Part shown: positions 36,283 to 43,786 of the stretch, one piece after another | Position numbering within the stretch: the first letter of the stretch is position 1 | Layout: each line of letters starts with the position of its first letter | NCBI GenBank assembly: GCA_021325215.1 | Contig: JAJPHO010000186.1 | Location: forward strand, 1-47,012 | Direction: 5' to 3' | DNA: 47,012 bases | DNA from: Alphaproteobacteria bacterium | GTDB lineage: Bacteria > Pseudomonadota > Alphaproteobacteria > Rhodospirillales > Magnetospirillaceae | Notes under the pieces: generated by a model | Told to the model about the DNA's origin: nothing | Databases searched by the model: none | Seen by the model: only the letters and a program-made list of their open reading frames with translations | Translations under genes and position numbers: made by a program

Positions 36283-37305
36283 TCAGGCCGTCCGGTAAGG
36301 CAGCGACACGGTGACCAGCACCCGCCCCGGCGCGCCGTCGGCGATCTCGAGCACGGCATCCTCGCCATACAGGCTGAACAGGCGGGCGCGGATATTCGCC
36401 AGGCCGATGCCGTCCTCGCGGCTGGGCGGCAGCGGCGGGCCGTCATTCTCCATGGCGATGGTCAGCCGGTCCTCGGCGCGCGCCACCCGGATATCGAGCC
36501 GCCCGCCGTCGACGCGGCGGCCGATGCCGTGCTTGATGGCGTTCTCGGCCAGGGGCTGAAGCAGCAAAGCCGGCACCTGGGCCATGGCCAGGCCGGCGGG
36601 GCGCTCGATGGCGACTCCCAGCCGGTCGCCGAAGCGCACCCTCTGGATGTCGAGATATTTGCCGAGAAAATCCAGTTCCTCGAACAAGGGCACCAATTGC
36701 CGGCCGGACTCATCCAGCACCCGGCGCAGTAGATCGCCCAGTTCGACCGTCACCTGGATCGCATCGGCGTCGCGCTTCTCGCGGATCAGCGAGACGATGG
36801 CGTTGAGGCTGTTGAACAGGAAATGCGGCTCGATCTGGCGGCGCAAGGCGTCGAGCCGGGCCTGGGTCAGCACCTCCCTCTGCCGGGCCATCTGCGCCCG
36901 CGTGCGGAGGGCGACACAGACCGCCAGCACGGTGACGTAGAGCACCAGATAGGCCAGCAGATTTTCCTCGAAGCGCATCCGCCACAGCGTCGGCAAATCA
37001 GGGATCTCGTTAGCCAACCAGGGATTGAACCGCTCCTCCAGCCAAGCCCCCCAGCCCGCGGCCACGACGCCGATGCCGAGGCAGGCCGCAGGGTGCGCGA
37101 CCCAGGCCCGCCAGCCGCGCAGGCGTTCCAGCCGCATCACCAGCGGTGTCGCCAGCGCCCAGACCAGCCAGCACAGCACCAGTACCAGGAAGAGATAGGG
37201 CCAGTCGTGATGCATCCCCTCGGCATGCATCACGAAGACGGTGCGGCTCGCGTCGAACAATCCGACCGAGCCCCAGATGCCGGCGATGATCAGCCAATTT
37301 CTCAT
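36283..37305 (-). CDS. LytS-type sensor histidine kinase
   Basis: 340 residues. Four membrane segments are visible (about 5-20, 35-58, 72-90, 115-135), no extracellular domain of size. The His-kinase block is LRRQIEPHFLFNSLNAIVSLI (H161 phosphorylated), followed by a HATPase with LLLQPLAENAIKHGI (N box) and GIGLANIRARL (G box). It belongs to the 5TM-LytS/YehU-like group without an obvious input domain. Its partner is the LytTR regulator directly downstream. The ligand or signal is unknown. Confidence 0.9.
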   Translation of the reverse strand: MRNWLIIAGIWGSVGLFDASRTVFVMHAEGMHHDWPYLFLVLVLCWLVWALATPLVMRLERLRGWRAWVAHPAACLGIGVVAAGWGAWLEERFNPWLANEIPDLPTLWRMRFEENLLAYLVLYVTVLAVCVALRTRAQMARQREVLTQARLDALRRQIEPHFLFNSLNAIVSLIREKRDADAIQVTVELGDLLRRVLDESGRQLVPLFEELDFLGKYLDIQRVRFGDRLGVAIERPAGLAMAQVPALLLQPLAENAIKHGIGRRVDGGRLDIRVARAEDRLTIAMENDGPPLPPSREDGIGLANIRARLFSLYGEDAVLEIADGAPGRVLVTVSLPYRTA

Positions 37306-37433
37306 CGGGAAAGCCTAACCGATCGGCGCCGACCCCACAGCGGAAATGCAGCGAATGACGCAATCGGTGCAGCCGGCGGCCTGTCGCGGGAAAGGGACGA
37401 GGGAACAATCTGAAGGCAGGAAAGGAGACCGCC

Positions 37434-37946
37434 ATGAAGAAACTGATCCCCCTCGCTTTGCTGCTCGCCGTGTCGGCCGAGGCTCAAGAGCTGCCGTTCC
37501 CCGCCGGTTACCGCGAATGGATACACCTCACCACCGGCCTGGACATGAGCTACAACCCCGCGCTCGCCATGCCCGGCCACCACATGTTCGACAATGTCTA
37601 TGCCGAGCCGTCGGCCTATCGCGAATTCCTCAAGACCGGCACCTGGCCCGACAAGACCCGGGTGGTGCTGGAGGTCCGCATGGGCACCACCGAGGGCTCG
37701 ATCAACAAGGCCGGCATGTACCAGACCGGCGAGCCGATGGGCGTCGAGGTGCATATGAAGGATGCGGGGCTGCAGGGCGGCTGGGGCTTCTTCGGCTTCG
37801 GCGAGGATAAGAGCCCGGCCCGGATCATGCCGCAGGACGCCGAATGCTATACCTGCCACCGGAAGGACGGCGCGGTCGACACCACCTTCGTGCAGTTCTA
37901 TCCCACCCTCCTGCCAGTGGCGCGGGCAAAAGGCACCGCCCGCTGA
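37434..37946 (+). CDS. Cytochrome P460-family periplasmic protein
   Basis: 170 residues, signal peptide MKKLIPLALLLAVSAEAQ. A single CYTCH heme motif (C138, C141, H142) near the C-terminus fits c-type heme attachment; WIHLTTGLD, GHHMFDNVY and GGWGFFGFG are P460/cytochrome c'-beta fold features. P460 proteins oxidise hydroxylamine or bind NO; cytochrome c'-beta binds NO or CO. Which is the case depends on a cross-linking Lys that I cannot assign from sequence alone. SD GGAAAGGAG is strong. Divergent from the kinase gene, it may be the target of that two-component system. Confidence 0.85.
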   Translation: MKKLIPLALLLAVSAEAQELPFPAGYREWIHLTTGLDMSYNPALAMPGHHMFDNVYAEPSAYREFLKTGTWPDKTRVVLEVRMGTTEGSINKAGMYQTGEPMGVEVHMKDAGLQGGWGFFGFGEDKSPARIMPQDAECYTCHRKDGAVDTTFVQFYPTLLPVARAKGTAR

Positions 37947-37951
37947 TCTTC

Positions 37952-37980
37952 TTGCGGAGGAGTCTTCGCCTCTCCATAGT
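37952..37980 (+). promoter_or_regulatory. Candidate promoter before the cNMP/PP2C gene
   Basis: TTGCGG (37952-37957) and CATAGT (37975-37980) are 17 bases apart. The start of transcription would be near 37987, only about 10 bases before the ATG at 37997, which would give a nearly leaderless mRNA. Both hexamers are imperfect, so this is tentative. Confidence 0.25.
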
Positions 37981-37995
37981 GTGATCGCTATCACC
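37980..37995. promoter_or_regulatory. CRP-like site TGTGATCGCTATCACC
   Basis: TGTGA-N6-TCACC is one base from the CRP consensus TGTGA-N6-TCACA. It lies 1 base before the ATG of the gene encoding a cNMP-binding phosphatase and would overlap the transcription start, so a bound CRP-like protein would repress it. The 3' arm replaces the SD. Confidence 0.4.
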
Positions 37996-37996
37996 T

Positions 37997-39337
37997 ATGG
38001 GGAAAGCGTTTTTGTCGACAGTCATTGACCCCGCGCTGGCGGGTGCAGCCGGCGCCATCGCCAGCCGCGGATTGTTTTCCGCCCTGGGCGGGGAATTCAC
38101 CGAGAAGATGCTGCAGCTGGGCCGCCGCCGCAAACTGGCGCCCGGCGAGGTTCTGTTCCGCCAGGGCGATCCGGGCGACGCCGCCTATGTCGTGCTGGAA
38201 GGCGGGCTGGAAGTGTGGATCGACATCGGCGCCGAGCGCGTGCGCATGGCGTTGCTCGACCCGCTGGAACTGGTGGGCGAGATCGCCGTCTTCTCCGGCC
38301 AGCCGCGCATCGCCACGGTGACGGCGGCCACCGACGCCGTCGTGCTGGTGATCGCCCGCGACGCGCTGCTCGATCTGGTCCAGCGCAGCGGCAGCGCCGC
38401 CCAGGCCATCATCACCGATCTCGGCCGGCGCCTCGGCTCGGTCAATATGCCGCTGGCCTTCCTGTCCACCGCCACCCAATTGCTGCGCACCGAGCAGATC
38501 GACACCGACGCCCTGACCGAGGTCGCCCGCGCCAGCGGCGATCTGGGGCCGTTCGCAGACACCTTCGCCAGCATGGTGAAGGAGATCAAATCCAAGCAGG
38601 AACGCCGCCAGGACATGGAGATGGCGCGCCGCATCCAGCAATCGGTGCTGCCGAAAGCCCTGGCGCTCGACCCGTCGCACGCCGCCGTGGCCGCCACCGT
38701 GCGGCCGATGAAGGAAGTCGGCGGAGACCTCTACGATTATTTCATGATCGACGAGAAGCATCTGGCCATCGCCGTCGCCGACGTGTCGGGCAAGGGCGTG
38801 CCGGCCTCGCTGTTCATGATGATGTTCCACACCGCGCTGCGCGCCGTGGTCCGCTCGGGCCTCGATCCGGCCGACGTGTTGGGCCACGTCAATGCGCAAT
38901 TGTCCGAGGATAATGACGAATGCATGTTCGTCACCGCCTTCTTCGGCATCCTCAATGTGGAAACCGGCATCCTGTCTTACGTGAACGCCGGGCACAATCC
39001 GACCTATCTGCTGAAACGCGACGGTGATCTGTCGCCCTTGCACGGTTCGGGAATCGCCGTCGGCTTCACCGCCAAAGCGGCCTATCGCGAGCATTCGCTG
39101 GCCCTGTCGCCGGGCGACCGGCTGTTCCTCTACACCGATGGCGTCACCGAGGCTTTCTCGGCAACGCGCGAGCTGTTCGGGGAGGAGCGCCTGGAGGAGG
39201 TGCTGCGCCGGGGTGCGGCGCTGCCGCTGCGGGATTGGATGGAGTCGGTGCTGGACGCGGTGGATGCTTTCGCCGCCGGGGCCGAGCCCTCGGACGACAT
39301 CACCTGCCTGGCGCTGGATTTCCATCCGGCAGGCTGA
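37997..39337 (+). CDS. cNMP-binding domain plus SpoIIE-type PP2C phosphatase (RsbU-like)
   Basis: 446 residues. A cyclic-nucleotide-binding domain (about 32-150, APGEVLFRQGDPGDAAYVVLEGGLEVWI and GEIAVFSGQPRIATVTA in part) is joined by a helical linker (KQERRQDMEMARRIQQSVLP) to a PP2C phosphatase (about 230-445, GGDLYDYFMIDEKHLAIAVADVSGKGVPA, YVNAGHNP, LYTDGVTEAF, SDDITCL). Metal-binding Asp residues are intact. It would dephosphorylate the STAS protein at 39725 when its sensor binds ligand, releasing it to capture the anti-sigma kinase. No SD precedes the ATG at 37997, so translation may be leaderless, or a later start may be used. Its 3' end overlaps the anti-sigma gene by 38 bases. Confidence 0.9.
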   Translation: MGKAFLSTVIDPALAGAAGAIASRGLFSALGGEFTEKMLQLGRRRKLAPGEVLFRQGDPGDAAYVVLEGGLEVWIDIGAERVRMALLDPLELVGEIAVFSGQPRIATVTAATDAVVLVIARDALLDLVQRSGSAAQAIITDLGRRLGSVNMPLAFLSTATQLLRTEQIDTDALTEVARASGDLGPFADTFASMVKEIKSKQERRQDMEMARRIQQSVLPKALALDPSHAAVAATVRPMKEVGGDLYDYFMIDEKHLAIAVADVSGKGVPASLFMMMFHTALRAVVRSGLDPADVLGHVNAQLSEDNDECMFVTAFFGILNVETGILSYVNAGHNPTYLLKRDGDLSPLHGSGIAVGFTAKAAYREHSLALSPGDRLFLYTDGVTEAFSATRELFGEERLEEVLRRGAALPLRDWMESVLDAVDAFAAGAEPSDDITCLALDFHPAG

Positions 39338-39704
39338 AGCCCAGGGTCAGCTGGTTGCGCCCGGCTTCGCGGCGGTAATCGAGATCGCTGCAATAGCGGC
39401 GCAGCAGCAGCAGGCCGTTGCCGCCGATCTCCTGCCCTTCCGGCAGAGCCGCCGTCACCGGATCGAAGGGCTGGCCGTCATCGCCGATCGACAGCACCAC
39501 ACGGCCCGGCTCTTCGGCCAGCGAGGCGCTGATCGAGATTTCGCCTTCTTTGTCACCATGCATGGCGATGTTGGCCAGCGCCTCCTCGAGACACAGGCGC
39601 ATGGCGAAGGCCGTTTCGGACGGCACCGCGCGTCGGGCCAGCCAGGCTGCCATCCAGTCGCCCGCATCCCCCACCGCATCGAGGCGGGCGGGCAATTCGA
39701 TCAC
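39300..39704 (-). CDS. RsbW-like anti-sigma factor serine kinase (HATPase)
   Basis: About 134 residues from the GTG at 39704. GHKL-ATPase motifs are MRLCLEEALANIAMHG (N box), SIGDDGQPFDP (G1) and GGNGLLLLRRYC (G2). RsbW-type proteins bind a sigma factor and phosphorylate the partner STAS antagonist. The start is uncertain: an ATT at 39716 has a better-placed GAGG (six bases between) than the GTG. Either way it follows the STAS gene at once, suggesting coupling. The gene ends inside the 3' end of the phosphatase gene on the other strand. No sigma factor is encoded nearby. Confidence 0.8.
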   Translation of the reverse strand: MIELPARLDAVGDAGDWMAAWLARRAVPSETAFAMRLCLEEALANIAMHGDKEGEISISASLAEEPGRVVLSIGDDGQPFDPVTAALPEGQEIGGNGLLLLRRYCSDLDYRREAGRNQLTLGFSLPDGNPAPGR

Positions 39705-39724
39705 GGAAACGGAAATGGCGGACC

Positions 39725-40060
39725 TCAGCCGACGGCGGCCAGAGCGTCGTCGTGCCCGTGCGCCATCGGCAGGACGGCGTCGGCGCCGCAGGTGACGATC
39801 ACCTTCCACACCGCTTCGGACGGGTCCTGCAGCACCAGCTTTCCGCCCTTGCCGGCATTGGCCTTGGCCGCCTGGATCAAGGTGCGGATGCCGATCGAGG
39901 CGAGAAAGCCGACCTGGGCCAGATCGACCACCACCTTGGTGCGGGAAGCCGCGATCGCCTGGAACTGCAGATCGATCTCGCCGGCGCCGCGGGCGTCGAG
40001 GTCGCCATCCAGGATGATGCGGGTGATGCCATCCGGCAGATCCTGATACTCCATCTTCAT
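39725..40060 (-). CDS. STAS-domain anti-sigma factor antagonist (RsbV-like)
   Basis: 111 residues from the ATG at 40060 (SD GGGAGA, 9 bases upstream). The STAS fold is visible as DGITRIILDGDLDARGAGEIDLQ, KVVVDLAQVGFLASIGIRTLI and GGKLVLQDPSEAVWKVI. The segment VGFLASIGIRT carries the Ser that partner kinases phosphorylate. When unphosphorylated it would capture the kinase at 39300 and free its sigma factor. It is encoded in the same operon as the kinase and opposite the phosphatase, giving a complete partner-switching set. Confidence 0.87.
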   Translation of the reverse strand: MKMEYQDLPDGITRIILDGDLDARGAGEIDLQFQAIAASRTKVVVDLAQVGFLASIGIRTLIQAAKANAGKGGKLVLQDPSEAVWKVIVTCGADAVLPMAHGHDDALAAVG

Positions 40061-40145
40061 CCGCAAAGCTCTCCCAGCGCGTGAAAATCCAATCGGGACA
40101 CTAACTTATCGCCTTGCGGCGCGTGATGGCAATTTGATGACAGTT

Positions 40146-41045
40146 TCAGCGTACGCCGAGCTGTTCCGGACTCAGCCACAGGCGGGAATCGCTCAGCGGC
40201 GTGTCGGCCGGCAGATAGGGATTGTCCAGCGTCAGCACGCGGCGGCGGGCAAGGCCGAGCCCGTCGAGAATGGGACGATTATATTTCCAGAAGATGGCGT
40301 CGTAGGAGCCGTCCTCGATCATCGAGCGCAACCCTTCCTCCAGCCGCTCGGCCAGCTTTTCGCCGACGGAATTGCGCGAGAACCAGAAATAGATCGGCAG
40401 GGTGTAATGGATCAGCAGATCCTTCTCGATCTCGAGATCGGGATAGAGCGGCCCATATTCCTGGAACTCCCGGCCGATTTCGCCCAGGCCGCGCGGAAAG
40501 GCGTCGAAGCGATCGCGGCTCAGCATCTGGAACAGGCCCTCGAAATCGTCGCCGGTCTGTACCGTCAAGCCGTTGGCCCGCAGGATGTCGACATCGTCCC
40601 AGGTGAAATTCTGGCCGAAGGTGAACGGCTTGAGGCCGGACGGCGCATGGACGGCGTCGAAGCGCTTCTGATCGATGCGGCGCACCAGCAGCAGACGATA
40701 TCCGACCAGCCCCTTGTCGACCGGGATCAGGATGGGGCGCAAATGGCTGGCGAGATCGTGGGCGGTGCCGAGAACCGCGAGCGTGATGCTGCCGGTGCCG
40801 GTCTCCAGCTCGCGGATCTGGCGGTTGCGCGGAACTTCGGGGACGGTGCGCAGATCGTGGGGGCCCCATTTCGCATCGGTGCGCGTCAGCGCCTCCTTGA
40901 TCAGCGCGAAGACGAAATTGTCGTGATCGCCGGTCTTGGAGAAATAGCCATAGACATAGGTCATCGGCTCGGCCCGAACGCGGTCAGCCAGCAGCAATGC
41001 AATGCACGCGAAGCAAATCATCCATGCCCCGCGCGCCGGCTTCAT
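40146..41045 (-). CDS. Periplasmic substrate-binding-like protein
   Basis: 299 residues with a signal peptide (WMICFACIALLLADRVRA-E). The two-lobe SBP fold is suggested by the central TVQTGDDFEGLFQMLSRDRFDAFPRGLGEI and the C-terminal AERLEEGLRSMIEDGSYDAIFWKYN, which resembles family 3 binding proteins. No ABC permease or ATPase is encoded nearby, so it is probably an orphan binding protein or a sensor module rather than a transporter component. Its ATG overlaps the rarA stop codon by ATGA. The substrate is unknown. Confidence 0.75.
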   Translation of the reverse strand: MKPARGAWMICFACIALLLADRVRAEPMTYVYGYFSKTGDHDNFVFALIKEALTRTDAKWGPHDLRTVPEVPRNRQIRELETGTGSITLAVLGTAHDLASHLRPILIPVDKGLVGYRLLLVRRIDQKRFDAVHAPSGLKPFTFGQNFTWDDVDILRANGLTVQTGDDFEGLFQMLSRDRFDAFPRGLGEIGREFQEYGPLYPDLEIEKDLLIHYTLPIYFWFSRNSVGEKLAERLEEGLRSMIEDGSYDAIFWKYNRPILDGLGLARRRVLTLDNPYLPADTPLSDSRLWLSPEQLGVR

Positions 41046-42340
41046 TTGTCGGCGTTCCTCAGGCGGTTCCAGTAATCGAGCCGCTTGCGGATGTCACGTT
41101 CGAACCCGCGGTCGACCGGCTGGTAGAATTCCTGCCGCTTCATGCCGTCGGGGAAATAGTTCTGCCCCGAGAAGCCGTTCTCCGTGTCGTGATCGTACTG
41201 ATAGCCGTCGCCATAGCCGAGATCCTTCATCATGCGGGTCGGCGCATTGAGGATATGCATCGGCGGCATCAGGGAGCCGGTCTCGCGCGCGGCTTTCTTG
41301 GCGGCGCTCAGCGCCTTGTAGGCGGCGTTGGATTTCGGTGCGCTGCCCAGATAGATCACCAGCTGCGCGATACCCAGCTCGCCTTCCGGACTGCCCAGGC
41401 GGGTGTAGAGCTCCCAGGCGGCGATGGCCTGGGTCAAGGCGTTGGGATCGGCCAGCCCGATATCCTCGACCGCGAAGCGCGCCAGGCGGCGCAGCAGATA
41501 GAGCGGGTCCTCGCCCCCCTCCAGCATGCGCGCCATCCAATAGAGCGCCGCGTCGGTATCCGAGCCGCGCAGGGATTTGTGCAGGGCGCTGATCAGGTTG
41601 TAGTGGCTTTCCTGCGCCTTGTCGTAGAGCGGTGCGCGCTTCTGCACGACGCCGGCTAGCGCCTTGGCGTCGAGCGGGTCGCCCTTGTAATGGAACAGCT
41701 GTTCGGCCATGCCCAGCATGTAGAGCCCGTCGCCATCGGCCATCGCCTTGAGGGCGGAGCGTCCGTCCCCAGTCAGCGGCAAGGGCTTCCCCATCAACGC
41801 TTCGGCGCGCTGCAGCAGCATATCCAGCGCCGCATCGTCGAGGCGGCGCAGCACCAGCACCTGGGCGCGCGACAGCAGCGCGCCGTTCAGCTCGAAGGAC
41901 GGATTCTCGGTGGTGGCGCCGACCAGCACCACGGTGCCATCCTCGACGAAGGGCAGAAAGCCGTCCTGCTGGGCCCTGTTGAAACGGTGGATTTCGTCGA
42001 CGAACAGCAGCGTCCCCTGCCCCATGGCGCGGCGTTGGCGGGCGGCGTCGAACACCTTACTGAGATCGGCCACCCCGGAGAACACCGCCGACAGCGGTTC
42101 GAAGGCGAGATCGGTGCCCTCGGCCAGCAGCCGGGCGATGGTGGTCTTGCCGGTGCCGGGCGGTCCCCACAGGATGATCGAGGACAGCGAATGGTCGGCC
42201 AACATGCGCCCGAGCGGCGCATCCGGCGCGATCAGATGATCCTGGCCGACCACCTCGGACAGGGTAGCCGGCCGCAGGCGCTCGGCCAATGGCTTGGGCG
42301 CCTGGGCATCGAACAGACCGGGTGAAGGCTTAGCCGCCAA
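41042..42340 (-). CDS. rarA: Replication-associated recombination protein A (AAA+ ATPase)
   Basis: 432 residues, typical for RarA/MgsA. Walker A GPPGTGKT (59-66), Walker B TLLFVDEIHRFNRAQQD, sensor 1 GATTENPSFELNGALLSRAQV, and the C-terminal MgsA domain (YNLISALHKSLRGSDTDAALYW) are intact. It acts at stalled replication forks, in the cytoplasm. The TTG at 42340 overlaps the degP stop by 11 bases; no strong SD is seen. Its normal alphaproteobacterial neighbour rluC lies about 37 kb to the left here. Confidence 0.93.
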   Translation of the reverse strand: MAAKPSPGLFDAQAPKPLAERLRPATLSEVVGQDHLIAPDAPLGRMLADHSLSSIILWGPPGTGKTTIARLLAEGTDLAFEPLSAVFSGVADLSKVFDAARQRRAMGQGTLLFVDEIHRFNRAQQDGFLPFVEDGTVVLVGATTENPSFELNGALLSRAQVLVLRRLDDAALDMLLQRAEALMGKPLPLTGDGRSALKAMADGDGLYMLGMAEQLFHYKGDPLDAKALAGVVQKRAPLYDKAQESHYNLISALHKSLRGSDTDAALYWMARMLEGGEDPLYLLRRLARFAVEDIGLADPNALTQAIAAWELYTRLGSPEGELGIAQLVIYLGSAPKSNAAYKALSAAKKAARETGSLMPPMHILNAPTRMMKDLGYGDGYQYDHDTENGFSGQNYFPDGMKRQEFYQPVDRGFERDIRKRLDYWNRLRNADK

Positions 42341-43733
42341 TGGTCACCGTCAGGGTTTCGCCGCCACGGCGCAGCGTGATGGCCCAGGATTTGATCGTCT
42401 TGTCATCCAGCATGGCCTTGAGGTCGGCGACGGTGGCGACCGGCTTGTTGTTGATGCGCAGGATCATGTCGCCGGGCTGGAACTGCAGGCGGGCGGCGAT
42501 GGTGCCGGGCAGGATCTTGACCACGGTGATGCCGGGATCGGCGCTTTCCAGCCCCAATTCCTCGGCCAGGGCCGGATTCATGTTGGCGACGGTGGCGCCG
42601 GTGAAAGGCGTGCGGCCGGCCAGGTTCGAGGTGTCGCGCGCCGGACTGTCCGGCGGCGGGGTCAGCTTGACCGACAAGGTCTTCGTCTCGCCGGCGCGGA
42701 CCACGGACAATTGCGCCGTGCCGCCCACCGCCAGGGTGGCGATGCGGAATCTCAAAGCTTCGGGGTCCTCGACCTCGCGGCCATTGACCGCCACCACTAC
42801 ATCGCCGACCTTGAGGCCGGCCTGCGCGGCGGGACCGCCCGCATGCACCGAATTGATCAGCACGCCCATCGGACGCGACAATTTCAGCGACTGGAACATC
42901 TCGGAGGTGACGGCCTGGCCGTCGCCGCCCAGCCAGGGGCGCTGCACCTTGCCGCCATTGGTGATGTTGGCCAGTACCGCCTTGACCATGGCGGCGGGAA
43001 TGGCGAAGCCGATGCCGACCGAGCCGCCGCCCTCGCCCGGCGCGATGATCGAGCTGTTGATGCCGACCAGATTGCCGTGCAGATCGACCAGGGCGCCGCC
43101 GGAATTGCCGGGATTGATCGCCGCGTCGGTCTGGATGAAGGATTGATAGTTCGACAGGCCGACCGCCGACCGCGCGACGGCCGAGACGATGCCCATGGTG
43201 ACGGTTTGGCCGACGCCGAACGGATTGCCCAGCGCCAGCACCATATCGCCCACTTCCAGCCCGTCGGAATCGCCGATATTCAGGACCGGCAGCGGCTGGG
43301 TGCCGGCATCGATCTTCAGTACGGCGAGATCGGTGCGCTCGTCGCTGCCGACGATGGTCGCCTCGAACTCGCGGCGGTCGGACAGCACGACGGTGATCTC
43401 GTCGGAATCCTTGATCACATGGTAATTGGTCACCACGGTGCCGTCGGCCTTGACCAGCACGCCCGAGCCCAGCGAGCGCTGCACCCGGTCCTGCGGCACG
43501 CCCAGGCGCCCGCCGAAGAACTGGCGGAAAATCGGATCGTTCATGAAGGGCGACGCGACGGCGTGCACCACCTTGCGGGTGTAGATATTGACCACCGCCG
43601 GCGCCACCTGCTTGACCACCGGCGAGAAGCTCATCTGCACCTGCTCGCGCGATTGCGGCACGGTCTGGGCCTGCGCCAGGCCGGCGAAAGCGAGGGAGAC
43701 GGCAAGGATCTTCAGAGGGCGGAGGATCGACAT
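42330..43733 (-). CDS. DegP/DegQ-type periplasmic serine protease
   Basis: 467 residues from the ATG at 43733 with a signal peptide (LKILAVSLAFAGLAQAQ). The trypsin-like domain has H105 in TNYHVIKDSDE, D135 in DERTDLAVLKI and S211 in NPGNSGGALVDL. Two PDZ domains follow (about 280-370 and 395-467, with LINSVHAGGPAAQAGLKVGDVV and GTIAARLQFQPGDMILRINN). Such enzymes degrade or refold misfolded periplasmic proteins. Upstream in-frame codons to a GTG at 43790 would push the signal peptide inwards, so the ATG is preferred. It is co-directional with rarA, with an 11-base overlap, an arrangement usual in alphaproteobacteria after rplQ. Confidence 0.93.
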   Translation of the reverse strand: MSILRPLKILAVSLAFAGLAQAQTVPQSREQVQMSFSPVVKQVAPAVVNIYTRKVVHAVASPFMNDPIFRQFFGGRLGVPQDRVQRSLGSGVLVKADGTVVTNYHVIKDSDEITVVLSDRREFEATIVGSDERTDLAVLKIDAGTQPLPVLNIGDSDGLEVGDMVLALGNPFGVGQTVTMGIVSAVARSAVGLSNYQSFIQTDAAINPGNSGGALVDLHGNLVGINSSIIAPGEGGGSVGIGFAIPAAMVKAVLANITNGGKVQRPWLGGDGQAVTSEMFQSLKLSRPMGVLINSVHAGGPAAQAGLKVGDVVVAVNGREVEDPEALRFRIATLAVGGTAQLSVVRAGETKTLSVKLTPPPDSPARDTSNLAGRTPFTGATVANMNPALAEELGLESADPGITVVKILPGTIAARLQFQPGDMILRINNKPVATVADLKAMLDDKTIKSWAITLRRGGETLTVTIGG

Positions 43734-43786
43734 GGTGAACCCGAAGAATTGAACAATATCGGGCAGTTTAGTCCGTGCGGTTTTTC

